64,000 nucleotides of DNA from JAVVEG01 sp032251455. GTDB taxonomy: Bacteria > Pseudomonadota > Gammaproteobacteria > Pseudomonadales > Pseudohongiellaceae. Below are positions 25,926-34,647 of this stretch, piece after piece. The number at the start of each line of letters is the position of its first letter. The first letter of the stretch is position 1. The notes under the pieces were generated by a model, which worked only from the letters and a program-made list of their open reading frames with translations, ran no database searches and had not been told where the DNA came from. Both the position numbers and the translations under genes were made by a program. The stretch lies in the NCBI GenBank assembly GCA_032251455.1, contig JAVVEG010000014.1, positions 1-64,000 of the forward strand, read 5' to 3'.

Positions 25926-27389
25926 ATGGCCTGTAAAGATCTCAGAGAGTTCATTGCACTGCTGGAGGCAGAAGGAGAACTCAAGCGGATCACAGTGGCA
26001 GTGGATCCCTATCTCGAAATCACCGAAATCTGTGACCGTACCCTGCGTGCAGGCGGTCCGGCCCTGCTGTTTGAAAATCCAAAGGGTTCATCGGTGCCGT
26101 TGCTGGCCAACCTTTTCGGCAATACGCGCCGCATAGCCCTGGCCATGGGGCAGCAGGATCTGCAGGGTTTGCGCGAGGTCGGTCAGTTACTGGCTTTCCT
26201 GAAAGAACCTTCTCCACCCAAGGGCTGGAAAGATCTCTGGCAGAACCTGCCCGCTTACAAACAGGTCATGAACATCAGCCCGGTAGTGAGGAAAACCGCT
26301 CCGTGCCAGGAGACAGTCATTGCGGAAGCCGATGTGGACCTGAGCTTTCTGCCGGTACAGACCTGCTGGCCGGGTGATGCGGCGCCGCTGGTAACCTGGC
26401 CGCTGGTCATTACCCGGGGGCCGGAAAAGGAAAGGCAGAACCTGGGCATCTACAGGATGCAGGTGATCGGGCGCAACCGCTTGATCATGCGCTGGCTTTC
26501 CCATCGCGGTGGGGCGCTTGATTTCCGTGACTGGCAACTGAAATACCCAGGTAAACCATTCCCGGTTTCCATCGCAATTGGTGCCGATCCGGCCACCATT
26601 CTGGCAACAGTGACACCTGTCCCCGATACCTTGTCGGAATACGCTTTTGCCGGGCTTCTGCGTGGCGAAAAAACCGAGGTGGTCAACTGTCTTGGCAACG
26701 ATCTGCAGGTGCCCGCCTCTGCTGAAATTGTACTCGAGGGCGTGCTCGAACCTGGAGACATGGCACCGGAAGGGCCGTTTGGTGATCACACCGGCTATTA
26801 TAACGAGGTGGAAAGTTTTCCGGTCTTTACCGTGAAAACTATCACTCACCGCAAGAATCCGATTTATCACAGCACCTACACCGGCCGCCCGCCGGACGAG
26901 CCCGCAATGCTGGGTGTTGCCCTGAATGAAGTCTTTGTACCACTGATCCAGAAACAATATCCCGAGATCGTGGATTTCTATCTACCCCCGGAAGGTTGCT
27001 CTTACCGTATGGCAATCATCAGCATCAAGAAGCAATATCCCGGTCATGCCAAAAGAGTGATGATGGGCGCCTGGTCATTCCTGCGTCAGTTCATGTACAC
27101 GAAGTTTGTCATCGTGACCGACGAGGATGTGGATATCCGCAACTGGCAGGATGTAATCTGGGCCATGACCACACGGATGGACCCGGTTCGTGATGCAGTG
27201 CCGGTTGAGAATACACCCATCGATTACCTGGATTTTGCCTCGCCGGTTTCGGGGCTGGGTTCCAAGATGGGTTTTGACGCCACCAACAAATGGCCGGGAG
27301 AAACCAACCGGCAATGGGGCACTCCCATCAGCATGGACGCCAGCGTCAAGCAGCGCATAGACGAGATCTGGTCGGAACTGGGCCTGTAA
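25926..27389 (+). CDS. ubiD: 4-hydroxy-3-polyprenylbenzoate decarboxylase UbiD
   Basis: UbiD uses prenylated FMN (made by UbiX) to decarboxylate the ubiquinone precursor. The 487-residue length, N-terminal LREFIALLEAEGELKRI, the prFMN-site segment MQVIGRNRLIMRWLSHRGG, and EPGDMAPEGPFGDHTGYY with the catalytic Glu-Arg-Glu region are canonical. It starts 16 bp after rho on the same strand. UbiX is not in the window. Confidence 0.96.
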   Translation: MACKDLREFIALLEAEGELKRITVAVDPYLEITEICDRTLRAGGPALLFENPKGSSVPLLANLFGNTRRIALAMGQQDLQGLREVGQLLAFLKEPSPPKGWKDLWQNLPAYKQVMNISPVVRKTAPCQETVIAEADVDLSFLPVQTCWPGDAAPLVTWPLVITRGPEKERQNLGIYRMQVIGRNRLIMRWLSHRGGALDFRDWQLKYPGKPFPVSIAIGADPATILATVTPVPDTLSEYAFAGLLRGEKTEVVNCLGNDLQVPASAEIVLEGVLEPGDMAPEGPFGDHTGYYNEVESFPVFTVKTITHRKNPIYHSTYTGRPPDEPAMLGVALNEVFVPLIQKQYPEIVDFYLPPEGCSYRMAIISIKKQYPGHAKRVMMGAWSFLRQFMYTKFVIVTDEDVDIRNWQDVIWAMTTRMDPVRDAVPVENTPIDYLDFASPVSGLGSKMGFDATNKWPGETNRQWGTPISMDASVKQRIDEIWSELGL

Positions 27390-27487
27390 GGGTTCGCTGC
27401 CTGCCGGGACACTGCAGTTCTTGTAGTATGTAGTATATTGTTGAAAACAAGCCAACCATTATTCCAGCAAAAGAAGCAGGAGCAGCC

Positions 27488-28345
27488 ATGAAACCAGTCA
27501 GATTAGCCAGTCTTGTCAGCATCATCCTGTTGTTGGTCAATACAGCAGTGCTAGCCCAGAACGAAAACTGGAGCCGGCCCTTTCCCGGCTTCCGTGTCAT
27601 TGGCAATCTTTACGCTGTGGGAACTTATGACTTGAGTGTATTTCTGATCACCTCGGATGACGGACACATTCTTATCAATACCGGGTTGGAGGATTCCACG
27701 GCCCAGATTCGCGACAACATCGAGTCGCTGGGTTTTCGTCTGGAGGATGTGGCAATCCTGCTGACCCAACAGGCTCACTGGGACCATACGGCAGCAATGG
27801 CGGAGATCAAGCAGATCGCTGATGCCGAAGTGTGGGCCACCAAAGATGATGCCCGTGTACTTGAAGATGGCGGTTTCAGCGATGCCCATTTCGGTGGCAG
27901 GCAGACGTTCAAGCCGGTGACGGTGGAGCGGATCATTAGCCAGGATGAGGTGATCGAGCTGGGGGACATCCGCCTGACGGTGCATGAACATCCTGGTCAT
28001 ACCGAGGGCAGTTCCAGTTATGCCATGGTGGTGAACGAGAATGGCCGCAGCTATAACGTGCTCATTGCCAATATGGGCACGGTCAATGCGGGCAAGCGTC
28101 TGGCCGTGGAGCCGATGTATCCGGGGGTGGCTGCCGACTTTGCGCATACCTACCTCAGCCAGAAACAGTTGCCTGTGGATGTGTGGGTGGCGGCGCATGG
28201 CAGCCAGTATGGCCTGCATGACAAGTGGCAGCCGGGGCAGGCTTACAGCCCGGATACCTTTGTCGATCCGGAAGGGTTTGTGGCTGCGGTGGAACGGCTG
28301 GAGCAGGCCTTTCTGCGGGCGCTGGCTGAAGAGCGTATTCCCTGA
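27488..28345 (+). CDS. Subclass B3 metallo-beta-lactamase with Gln in the first zinc-ligand position
   Basis: A periplasmic zinc hydrolase of 285 residues with a signal peptide ending LAQ at about residue 24. B3 ligands can be assigned: Q95-A-H97-W-D99-H100 (numbering equivalents Q116, H118, D120, H121), H171 in HPGHTEGSSS (H196) and H237 in AAHGSQYGLHDKW (H263). Gln at the 116 position is the hallmark of GOB-type enzymes; most B3 enzymes have His. The overall frame (FLITSDDGHILINTGLEDS) is typical. AGGAGC precedes the ATG. Environmental B3-family members are not always good lactamases, so resistance is a prediction. Confidence 0.88.
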   Translation: MKPVRLASLVSIILLLVNTAVLAQNENWSRPFPGFRVIGNLYAVGTYDLSVFLITSDDGHILINTGLEDSTAQIRDNIESLGFRLEDVAILLTQQAHWDHTAAMAEIKQIADAEVWATKDDARVLEDGGFSDAHFGGRQTFKPVTVERIISQDEVIELGDIRLTVHEHPGHTEGSSSYAMVVNENGRSYNVLIANMGTVNAGKRLAVEPMYPGVAADFAHTYLSQKQLPVDVWVAAHGSQYGLHDKWQPGQAYSPDTFVDPEGFVAAVERLEQAFLRALAEERIP

Positions 28346-28355
28346 TTTGTGCTGA

Positions 28356-28566
28356 TGTCGCCTTGCGAGGGGTGGGGGGCGGGGTGTCGGAGTATTCACG
28401 GCGCCATGCTTGCCGGGCCGGGCGGGCGCTGCGCAACTCGACCTCCGCGCTGCGCGCTCCGGGACTCAGACAGTGCTCGCGCTTTTTCCGCCCGGCCCGG
28501 CAAGCATAAACGGCACCTGGATGTGAATACTCCGACACCCCGCCCCCCACCCCTTGCAAGGCGACA
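28356..28566. repeat. 211-bp nested palindromic element between convergent genes
   Basis: Outer arms of 44 bases (28356-28399 and 28523-28566) are reverse complements with a single mismatch. Inner arms of 20 bases (28406-28425 and 28488-28507) are perfect. A 62-base GC-rich loop holds two near copies of gcgctgcgc. The element starts 11 bp after the beta-lactamase stop and ends 28 bp before the hydrolase stop. It has no credible coding content. Its form fits a MITE-like or large REP-type dispersed element, or a bidirectional terminator. Confidence 0.93.
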
Positions 28567-28593
28567 GGGCAGCACGCAATTGCGGACGAGTGT

Positions 28594-29433
28594 TTACTTC
28601 AGATGCTTCTCGAACCAGGCCAACCTGGCAGCGGCGGCCTTTCTCGCATCTTCACCACGGAAACCATGACCGGCGCCTGGCAGGGTGATGAAATTGGATT
28701 CGATGCCCTTGGTCTGCAGTTCCGCAAACATGTTCTGCGAGTGACTGATATTCACCAGATCATCGGCATCGCCATGGATCAGCAACACCGGAGGGTCCTG
28801 CGGGTCTACGTGCAACAATGGGGAAATGCTGGCAGCCTGTTCATTGGGAAAATTCAGGGCCGGGAAGCGGTCACTTGGGCCGGTCATGCTGCGCAGATCC
28901 ACTGGCGGGTAATACGCCACTACCGTGGCCACCTGATTGCCCGTCTGCAATACCGGGTCTGCTGCAGTCGAATCCCCGTTATCGGCATTGAGCCCCAGCA
29001 TCAAAGACAGATGTCCACCGGCGCTGCCGCCGGTCACCCCGATGCGATCCGGATCGATACCGTGCGCATCGGCGTGCAGGCGGATATGACGAATGGCACG
29101 GCTGACATCGGCATAGGCTTCCGGGACGAAATAGCGCGGAGAGCTGCCGTGATGCACCGGGATAACGGTAAACCCGGCATCGAGCATATCGCTGAACTGG
29201 CGCACACGGTTTTCCGGTTCGGCCCAGCGTGATACCCAACCGCCGCTCACCATATACACGATGGCCGCCCCATTTGCCTGTTCCGGCTGCAAGACATCAT
29301 AGACCAGGGCCATGCCGTCCTTGTGGCCATAGACCACATCGGCCTTGATGCTCACCTCGGCTGTTGCCGTGTTCATCAGCAACAGAGCAAACGCCATCAG
29401 CTTGATCATTCCTGCATGCATTGTCGATCTCAT
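28594..29433 (-). CDS. Secreted alpha/beta hydrolase (esterase/peptidase-like)
   Basis: A 279-residue protein with an N-terminal hydrophobic signal ending NTATA. The hydrolase fold shows VYMVSGGW (oxyanion region), nucleophile elbow GGSAGG, acid DADDLV and catalytic His in GAGHGF. These match the BD-FAE/acetyl-esterase type group. The substrate is unknown. The first ATG (29433) is used; later ATGs at residues 5, 9 or 13 would shorten the signal n-region. It is convergent with the metallo-beta-lactamase across the palindrome and divergent from the DUF1592 gene. Confidence 0.85.
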   Translation of the reverse strand: MRSTMHAGMIKLMAFALLLMNTATAEVSIKADVVYGHKDGMALVYDVLQPEQANGAAIVYMVSGGWVSRWAEPENRVRQFSDMLDAGFTVIPVHHGSSPRYFVPEAYADVSRAIRHIRLHADAHGIDPDRIGVTGGSAGGHLSLMLGLNADNGDSTAADPVLQTGNQVATVVAYYPPVDLRSMTGPSDRFPALNFPNEQAASISPLLHVDPQDPPVLLIHGDADDLVNISHSQNMFAELQTKGIESNFITLPGAGHGFRGEDARKAAAARLAWFEKHLK

Positions 29434-29618
29434 GGTTTCACCTCGTTACAAAGATATTAAAGTGTGACTATAGGACAGAGACATAAATTTTATTGTGTGC
29501 TGCAATCGAGCTGCCAGTAAATACGGTAAAAGCAGATAAATTTGGGTCAAGGCACATCATAATACGGTATTCATTCATCCCTGTGCCCCTGTGGTCCAAT
29601 AAAAAGTAAGTATTGCTC

Positions 29619-29646
29619 TTGACAGAACTGTTTGACGGGCTAGAAT
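29619..29646 (+). promoter_or_regulatory. Sigma-70 promoter of the DUF1592/DUF1552 cluster
   Basis: A consensus -35 TTGACA (29619-29624), a 16-base spacer and a -10 TAGAAT (29641-29646) point toward the DUF1592 gene 97 bp downstream. The match is among the best of any promoter seen in this window. Confidence 0.75.
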
Positions 29647-29650
29647 CCGG

Positions 29651-29690
29651 AAACATGGAAAATAAAAAGTTAATTATATTTTCCATGTTT
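29651..29690. promoter_or_regulatory. Perfect 14-bp inverted repeat at the predicted transcription start
   Basis: Arms aaacatggaaaata (29651-29664) and its exact complement (29677-29690) surround a 12-base AT-only-like spacer. It begins four bases after the -10 hexamer, so it covers about +1 to +40. A protein bound there would block initiation or elongation. The TetR-family regulator at the end of the same cluster is the natural candidate; its actual binding site is unknown. Confidence 0.7.
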
Positions 29691-29742
29691 TCTGTCTTCA
29701 AAGCTCGTTTCGCCCAAATAAAGAAAAACAGGTCGACATGCC

Positions 29743-31431
29743 ATGAAACTTCCGCGAGTCTTCGTTCTGAGTATTTTTTTCTGCTTCAACGTCCTGATGG
29801 CCAGCTCGGAGGGTCTTGCTGCCGCCAATGAGGAGACCACTTCTGCTGAGAAGGGGCAATTTACGCTTGCAGTGCGACGGCTCACAGAATCTCAATACCG
29901 TCATACCATTGACGATATATTTGGTGCCGGGATAGAAATCAATGCCCGGTTTGAACCTGAACAAAGAGAGGCTGGCCTGCTGGCTGTAGGGAGCTCCAAA
30001 CTCTCCATTACGGCATCTGGATTCGAACAGCATGTTGCTCTGGCTACGTCGATCGCCACTCAGGTGCTCAGTGAGGAAAAACGTGCAACGCTAATGCGTT
30101 GTGAACCAGCCGCTGCTGAAGAGTTCGATGCAACCTGTGCCCGGCAGTTTCTCAGTACCTACGGAGAGCTGTTGTTTCGACGCCCCTTGAGCGAAGCCGA
30201 AATAGAATCCAGGCTGGCAATAGCCTCCGCCGGTGCCAGGCAGACAGGTGATTTTTATGTCGGTCTGCAGCTTGCGTTGAGCAGCTTGTTGATTGCCCCT
30301 GAGTTTTTGTTCCGGATAGAGCGGGCCGAGCCCGATCCAGTTGATTCTGGTTCATTGCGCCTGGATGGGTATTCCAAGGCTACACGTTTGTCATTCTTCT
30401 TCTGGAACACAGCACCGGATCGTGAGTTGCTGGAAGTGGCAGGTAATGGTGGACTGCATACAGAACAGGGTCTGCTGGCGCAAATCAGGAGACTGAGTGA
30501 GTCGCCACGGATGGAGGCCGGTGTACAAGCTTTCCTGATCGACATGATGCAGATAGAAGGCTTTGAAAACATGGTGAAAGACCCAGCCATCTATCCCAAA
30601 TTCAACCAGTTGATAGCCGACAGCGCCAGAGAACAGATGGTGAGGACAATCATGGATTTGTTGGTGACCCGTGAGCGTGATTATCGCGAACTGTTCACGT
30701 CGCGGGAAACCTTTATCAACCGACCTCTGGCTGCTGTCTATCAGGTACCATTTGCTTCCACTGAAGCATGGACAGCCTATACCTTCCCTGAGTCATCCGA
30801 ACGCGTCGGGATTTTTTCACAGATAGGGTTTCTCGCCTTGTTTTCCCATCCTGGGACTTCCTCTCCGACGCGGCGCGGCATCAAGATTCATGAAATCTTT
30901 CTCTGTGAACCCACGCCAGATCCACCCGCCGATGTGGATTTTTCCCAGGTTGTCGATAGCACTGCAGGAACTGTTCGTGGCCGTTTGTTGGACCATATGC
31001 AGAACACGGGCTGTACCGTATGCCACCAGCGCAGTGATCCACCCGGGCTGGCGCTTGAACATTTTGACGGACTGGGGCAGCTCAGAACAATGGAGAACGG
31101 CAGTCTGATCGATGACAGTGCCGAATTGTTCGGCCGAACGCTCCAGGGTGCCCAGGGCGTGGCTCAGTTTTTGTATGAAGATTCCAGGGTTCCGGCCTGC
31201 CTGGTGCGCAATCTGTACGCTTATGGGGTGGCGCGCAGGCCTGACGCCGGGGAGCAAACCTATTTCAGGTCTCAGGTGGAAACGTTTGCCGAAAACGGTT
31301 ATCGCGTACCAGGCTTGTTCGAGCAGATAGCAGCCAGTCCCGAATTTTTCAAGGTGGTACTGCCAGAGGGGCTGAAAGTCAGGGCAACAGCATTGACCGA
31401 TGGCGTAATGGCCGGACCAGATCAACAATAA
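29743..31431 (+). CDS. Secreted DUF1587/DUF1595/DUF1592/DUF1588/DUF1585 protein with one CxxCH
   Basis: A 562-residue exported protein of the planctomycete-type multi-domain family. After a signal peptide (to about residue 26) come DUF1587 (RLTESQYRHTIDDIFG), DUF1595 (LLFRRPLSEAEI), DUF1592 (RLSFFFWNTAPDRELL through INRPLAAVYQVP), DUF1588 (RVGIFSQIGFLA, SSPTRRGIKIHEIFLC) and DUF1585 (LVRNLYAYGVARRP). A CTVCH motif at residues 424-428 could bind heme c. The biochemical role is undescribed to my knowledge. It pairs with the DUF1552 gene 17 bp downstream, as in planctomycetes and myxobacteria. Confidence 0.9.
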   Translation: MKLPRVFVLSIFFCFNVLMASSEGLAAANEETTSAEKGQFTLAVRRLTESQYRHTIDDIFGAGIEINARFEPEQREAGLLAVGSSKLSITASGFEQHVALATSIATQVLSEEKRATLMRCEPAAAEEFDATCARQFLSTYGELLFRRPLSEAEIESRLAIASAGARQTGDFYVGLQLALSSLLIAPEFLFRIERAEPDPVDSGSLRLDGYSKATRLSFFFWNTAPDRELLEVAGNGGLHTEQGLLAQIRRLSESPRMEAGVQAFLIDMMQIEGFENMVKDPAIYPKFNQLIADSAREQMVRTIMDLLVTRERDYRELFTSRETFINRPLAAVYQVPFASTEAWTAYTFPESSERVGIFSQIGFLALFSHPGTSSPTRRGIKIHEIFLCEPTPDPPADVDFSQVVDSTAGTVRGRLLDHMQNTGCTVCHQRSDPPGLALEHFDGLGQLRTMENGSLIDDSAELFGRTLQGAQGVAQFLYEDSRVPACLVRNLYAYGVARRPDAGEQTYFRSQVETFAENGYRVPGLFEQIAASPEFFKVVLPEGLKVRATALTDGVMAGPDQQ

Positions 31432-31448
31432 TCAGGGGGGAGTCATCA

Positions 31449-32804
31449 ATGAAAAATCGTTTTAGTCGCCGTTCCTTGTTGAAGGGAATGGTAGGTGGAA
31501 CAACGGTCAGTCTGGGGCTTCCACTGCTCAATCTGTTCCTGAATGAAAACGCCAGCGCCTATGCTGATGGCGCGCCAATTCCGGTTCGGTTTGGCACCTA
31601 TTTCTGGGGACTGGGGTTGACCGATACGCCGGCAGGCGGATCGCGCTGGGTGCCCTGGAAAACCGGCCATGGTTATGAGATTACACCGGAGCTGCAAGCC
31701 ATTGCTCCGCTCAAGGACAAGGTGTCGGTTTTTTCGGGTTTTCGTGCCATACCGGATAACAGTCCCAATCTGGTCCATTGGAGTGGCCATGCTTCCATTC
31801 TTTCGGGAACAGCCCCTTCGGCCACAGGCCGCTTCGAAGCGCCTTCATTCGATACCAGAATAGCCGATGCTCTTGGTGGTTCAACGCGATTTAGATCACT
31901 GAATATCGATGCCTCAGTTTCCCGGCGTCCGATAAGCTACTCCACTCGTTCGGGATCAACCTTCGCTTCCCCGGACGTGACTCCGCTTGAATTGTATCAG
32001 CGTTTGTTTGGGTCTGGTTTTCAAGACCCAAACAGTGACAACTGGTCCCCTGATCCATCGATCATGTTGCGTCAAAGTGTCCTGTCAGCGGTTACCGAAC
32101 AACGCAAAGCGCTTATGTCCAGCGTTGGCATGGAAGACCAACTGATACTGGAGCAGTATTTCACCTCCGTGCGCGATATGGAAAATCAGCTGGCAATTCA
32201 ACTGCAGAGACCAGAACCCAGGGAATCCTGCATAGTGCCCAGAGCACCTGAAGAGACGGAAAGATCAGCCTCAATCGATGTGGTCAATAACAATACCAGA
32301 GTCATGGCACGTCTTCTGGCCATGGCGTTGGCATGCGATCAGTCGCGGGTATTCAACTTTGTCCACACCGGAGGGACATCGGAAACCTATATCGCCGGTC
32401 AAAGCAAGATTTATCACCAGATTACACACGATGAGCCCACCGACTCCCGTTTGGGGTATCAACCTGAATCCAGCAGGCTTGCGGGTCTGGTCATGGACGG
32501 ACTGGGAGATTTCCTGAAGGAGATGGACGCAATAAAAGAGGGTGATGGCACACTGCTGGATAACTGTCTGATCATGGCATTCAGCGATACCGGTTACGCC
32601 AAGATCCACTCCATCGAAAATATTCCCATCATGCTGGCTGGTGGAGCAGCAGGGCGCCATAAGGCAGGTCAACATATCCATGAGCCGGGCGAGTCAGTAA
32701 CGCGGGTATCACTAAGTGCCATGCAAATGGTTGGAGCGCCGGTCGGAGAGTTCGGTACGGGTTCCATGCGCACCGCACGTCCTGTTTCTGATGTGATGGC
32801 CTAA
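31449..32804 (+). CDS. Tat-exported DUF1552 protein
   Basis: A 451-residue protein with a twin-arginine signal (FSRRSLLKGMVGG). The DUF1552 fold is recognised by VRFGTYFWGLGLTDTP, FSGFRAIPD, WSGHASILSG, ARLLAMALACDQSRVFNF and HQITHDEP. It resembles DUF1501/alkaline-phosphatase-superfamily architecture, but no catalytic assignment is possible here. Tat export suggests folding, perhaps with a cofactor, before translocation. It lies between the DUF1592 protein and an unknown secreted protein, with gaps of 17 and 14 bp: one operon. Confidence 0.9.
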   Translation: MKNRFSRRSLLKGMVGGTTVSLGLPLLNLFLNENASAYADGAPIPVRFGTYFWGLGLTDTPAGGSRWVPWKTGHGYEITPELQAIAPLKDKVSVFSGFRAIPDNSPNLVHWSGHASILSGTAPSATGRFEAPSFDTRIADALGGSTRFRSLNIDASVSRRPISYSTRSGSTFASPDVTPLELYQRLFGSGFQDPNSDNWSPDPSIMLRQSVLSAVTEQRKALMSSVGMEDQLILEQYFTSVRDMENQLAIQLQRPEPRESCIVPRAPEETERSASIDVVNNNTRVMARLLAMALACDQSRVFNFVHTGGTSETYIAGQSKIYHQITHDEPTDSRLGYQPESSRLAGLVMDGLGDFLKEMDAIKEGDGTLLDNCLIMAFSDTGYAKIHSIENIPIMLAGGAAGRHKAGQHIHEPGESVTRVSLSAMQMVGAPVGEFGTGSMRTARPVSDVMA

Positions 32805-32818
32805 GCCAAGGAGCGAGC

Positions 32819-34078
32819 ATGAACAAATTACTGTCACAGACCCTGCTGGTACCCGCTGTCGCCTTGCTGTTGCCACTGAATGCGACTGCTGACTGGAGCC
32901 GATCCTATGTCATCGAATGGAATGAGCCAGCCATGTATTTTGGGGGAGAAGAAGGTGCTGGCCCCGTTGATCCTGGCACAGATTGCCCACAGGGCGTCAA
33001 CCCGGAACTGGACTGGGTGGAAGTGCTGGTCAATGCAGGGTATACCCGCAAGGAGGCGGAATGGTTGCGCAATCCTGCCAACCCGACTCGAAACCCGGTA
33101 CATGGACAGAATCAGATGGCATTTCGCGGCAAGGATCGGGCGAATGTGTATGTCAACCCAACCTCATATCCTGATCCTGGCCTGGTTGAGATGACTGGCA
33201 ATATTGCTGAAGGGCTTAATTTAGACGGCAATACGGATACTGGTTTTGTCAGTCCGGATGGAGAGGCGGGCATTGACAACACTTTCTACAAGGCCTTGGG
33301 CTGCTGGAAGACCTATCGGGGGCCGGAACGCCTGTCCAGTGGTGCGCTGCAGTTCAATGACAGTATGCGCAACGGCTCCTGGACCATGGTCATTGTCGTG
33401 TCGGGGCAGGGCGATGATCCTCTCAATGACGAGCAGGTCATGGTAGGTTTCTACATGAGTCAGGACCCGATGGTGAAAGGTGGCGATGGCAATATATCAC
33501 CGGATTACACCTATCGCATCCAACCCCATGCCAAATACGAAGGTCTTTTTCCGGCACGTACAAGTGCTGGCATTATCGAATCCCGCGAACCGGTTCAGCT
33601 TATATTGCGTGACCCCGGTTACACCCGGGATCTGGAGCTGGTTGCAGCGCAGATCAAATTGCAGATGAAAGACGATGGCACTTTGCGTGGTTATGTCGGT
33701 GGATATCGGCCTTGGAAGTCAGTTTATGAAGGTTGGGTCAACGCCCGTGGCCCGGTTATCGAAGCCCTGACCTGGGTAGAGTTGCCGGCGGTTTATTACG
33801 CCTTGCGTCGTCATGCCGATTACAGTCCGACGGGGTCGGGTGGCGAGAACACACATATTTCCTATGCCTTGCGAGTCGATGCGCTGCCTGCTTTTGTGAT
33901 GACGCCGGATGCCAGTGAGGTAGCCAGTTCGGTCGTATCCTATAAAGATCAGGCGCCAGCTCTGCCGGCACGGGGAGTTGCAACGATAGGTCGGTTTCGT
34001 ATCATCGATGGGATCGTAATCGATCCGGGTGCTGCGCAGCAGGCCGGCCCGGACGCAGTGATTCTGCCGCAGGAATGA
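32819..34078 (+). CDS. Secreted protein of unknown function, third gene of the DUF1592 operon
   Basis: The product has 419 residues with a signal peptide ending at TADWS (about residue 25). No domain was recognised. It opens with YVIEWNEPAMYFGGEEG, and two Cys are visible (DCPQG and GCWKTYRGPERLSSG). A C-terminal region (TLRGYVGGYRPWKSVYEGW) looks conserved-like. Many Gly, Asp and aromatic residues suggest an extracytoplasmic beta-rich protein. It follows the DUF1552 gene by 14 bp and lies before a secreted VOC protein, so it is probably a dedicated third component of this system. Confidence 0.75.
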   Translation: MNKLLSQTLLVPAVALLLPLNATADWSRSYVIEWNEPAMYFGGEEGAGPVDPGTDCPQGVNPELDWVEVLVNAGYTRKEAEWLRNPANPTRNPVHGQNQMAFRGKDRANVYVNPTSYPDPGLVEMTGNIAEGLNLDGNTDTGFVSPDGEAGIDNTFYKALGCWKTYRGPERLSSGALQFNDSMRNGSWTMVIVVSGQGDDPLNDEQVMVGFYMSQDPMVKGGDGNISPDYTYRIQPHAKYEGLFPARTSAGIIESREPVQLILRDPGYTRDLELVAAQIKLQMKDDGTLRGYVGGYRPWKSVYEGWVNARGPVIEALTWVELPAVYYALRRHADYSPTGSGGENTHISYALRVDALPAFVMTPDASEVASSVVSYKDQAPALPARGVATIGRFRIIDGIVIDPGAAQQAGPDAVILPQE

Positions 34079-34141
34079 ACCCAGGGAGTAGTCGGATGCA
34101 AGGTAAATACAACATTGACAATGATAAACAAGGATTTTACC

Positions 34142-34627
34142 GTGATCAGAAATCAGTTTCATAAAGCCTGCAGTATTTTTTTTGTCATCAGCACCCTGGT
34201 CTGCTCGACACTGTCATACAGTGCTGAGTCAGTACCCCCATTAAGCGATGAGATAAAACCAATTCGCGTTTCCGGCCTGGGCATCAGAGTCAGCAACCTG
34301 GAGGCATCCCTGAAATTTTACACTGAAGTGCTTGGCCTCAAGATCGGTGCCCGGGTACCAAGAGAAGGGGAAGCTTACGAATATTTGCTGGGAATGACGG
34401 GAAATATCCGCGAAGATGTGGTAATAGTGATCCGCCAGGGGGAGGTCAAGCCAGGGGCAACGGAATTCGGCAGTATTACCCTTGTTGTACCTGATGGACG
34501 CAAGATGGCAGAGCGAGCTGTCGCTGCTGGCTACCCACAGGAGCGGATTGTAGATGGCACCAACATTATTCGCGATCCGGATGGTTATAAAATAGAACTG
34601 TATCAGAGGCCTTCCGCGCCTCGGTGA
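34142..34627 (+). CDS. Exported VOC (glyoxalase/dioxygenase-fold) protein
   Basis: The product has 161 residues from a GTG at 34142 with AGGA seven bases upstream; an ATG at 34121 is in frame but lacks a site. A signal peptide (CSIFFVISTLVCSTLSYSAES) precedes one vicinal-oxygen-chelate module: VSGLGIRVSNLEASLKFYTEVLGLKIG at its start and IIRDPDGYKIELYQ at its end, with the Glu metal ligand. Most single-VOC proteins are cytoplasmic, so export is notable. Role unknown; possibly a small ring-cleaving or lyase enzyme for the substrate handled by the DUF1592 operon. Confidence 0.75.
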   Translation: MIRNQFHKACSIFFVISTLVCSTLSYSAESVPPLSDEIKPIRVSGLGIRVSNLEASLKFYTEVLGLKIGARVPREGEAYEYLLGMTGNIREDVVIVIRQGEVKPGATEFGSITLVVPDGRKMAERAVAAGYPQERIVDGTNIIRDPDGYKIELYQRPSAPR

Positions 34628-34647
34628 AGAGCAGGCAAGGCATACAA

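Larger units (their letters stand above)
29434..29742. other. Divergent intergenic region (309 bp), AT-rich
   Basis: This region separates the hydrolase start (minus strand) from the DUF1592 start (plus strand) and is visibly richer in A and T than its surroundings. It holds the near-consensus promoter at 29619-29646 and the perfect inverted repeat at 29651-29690. The rest shows no coding sequence that I can support. Confidence 0.7.

Noticed and set aside
28349..28669. 106-residue open frame across the palindrome
   Set aside because: It is the translation of a GC-rich inverted repeat (mirrored Arg/Pro/Gly runs) and overlaps the hydrolase gene end. Not a credible protein.
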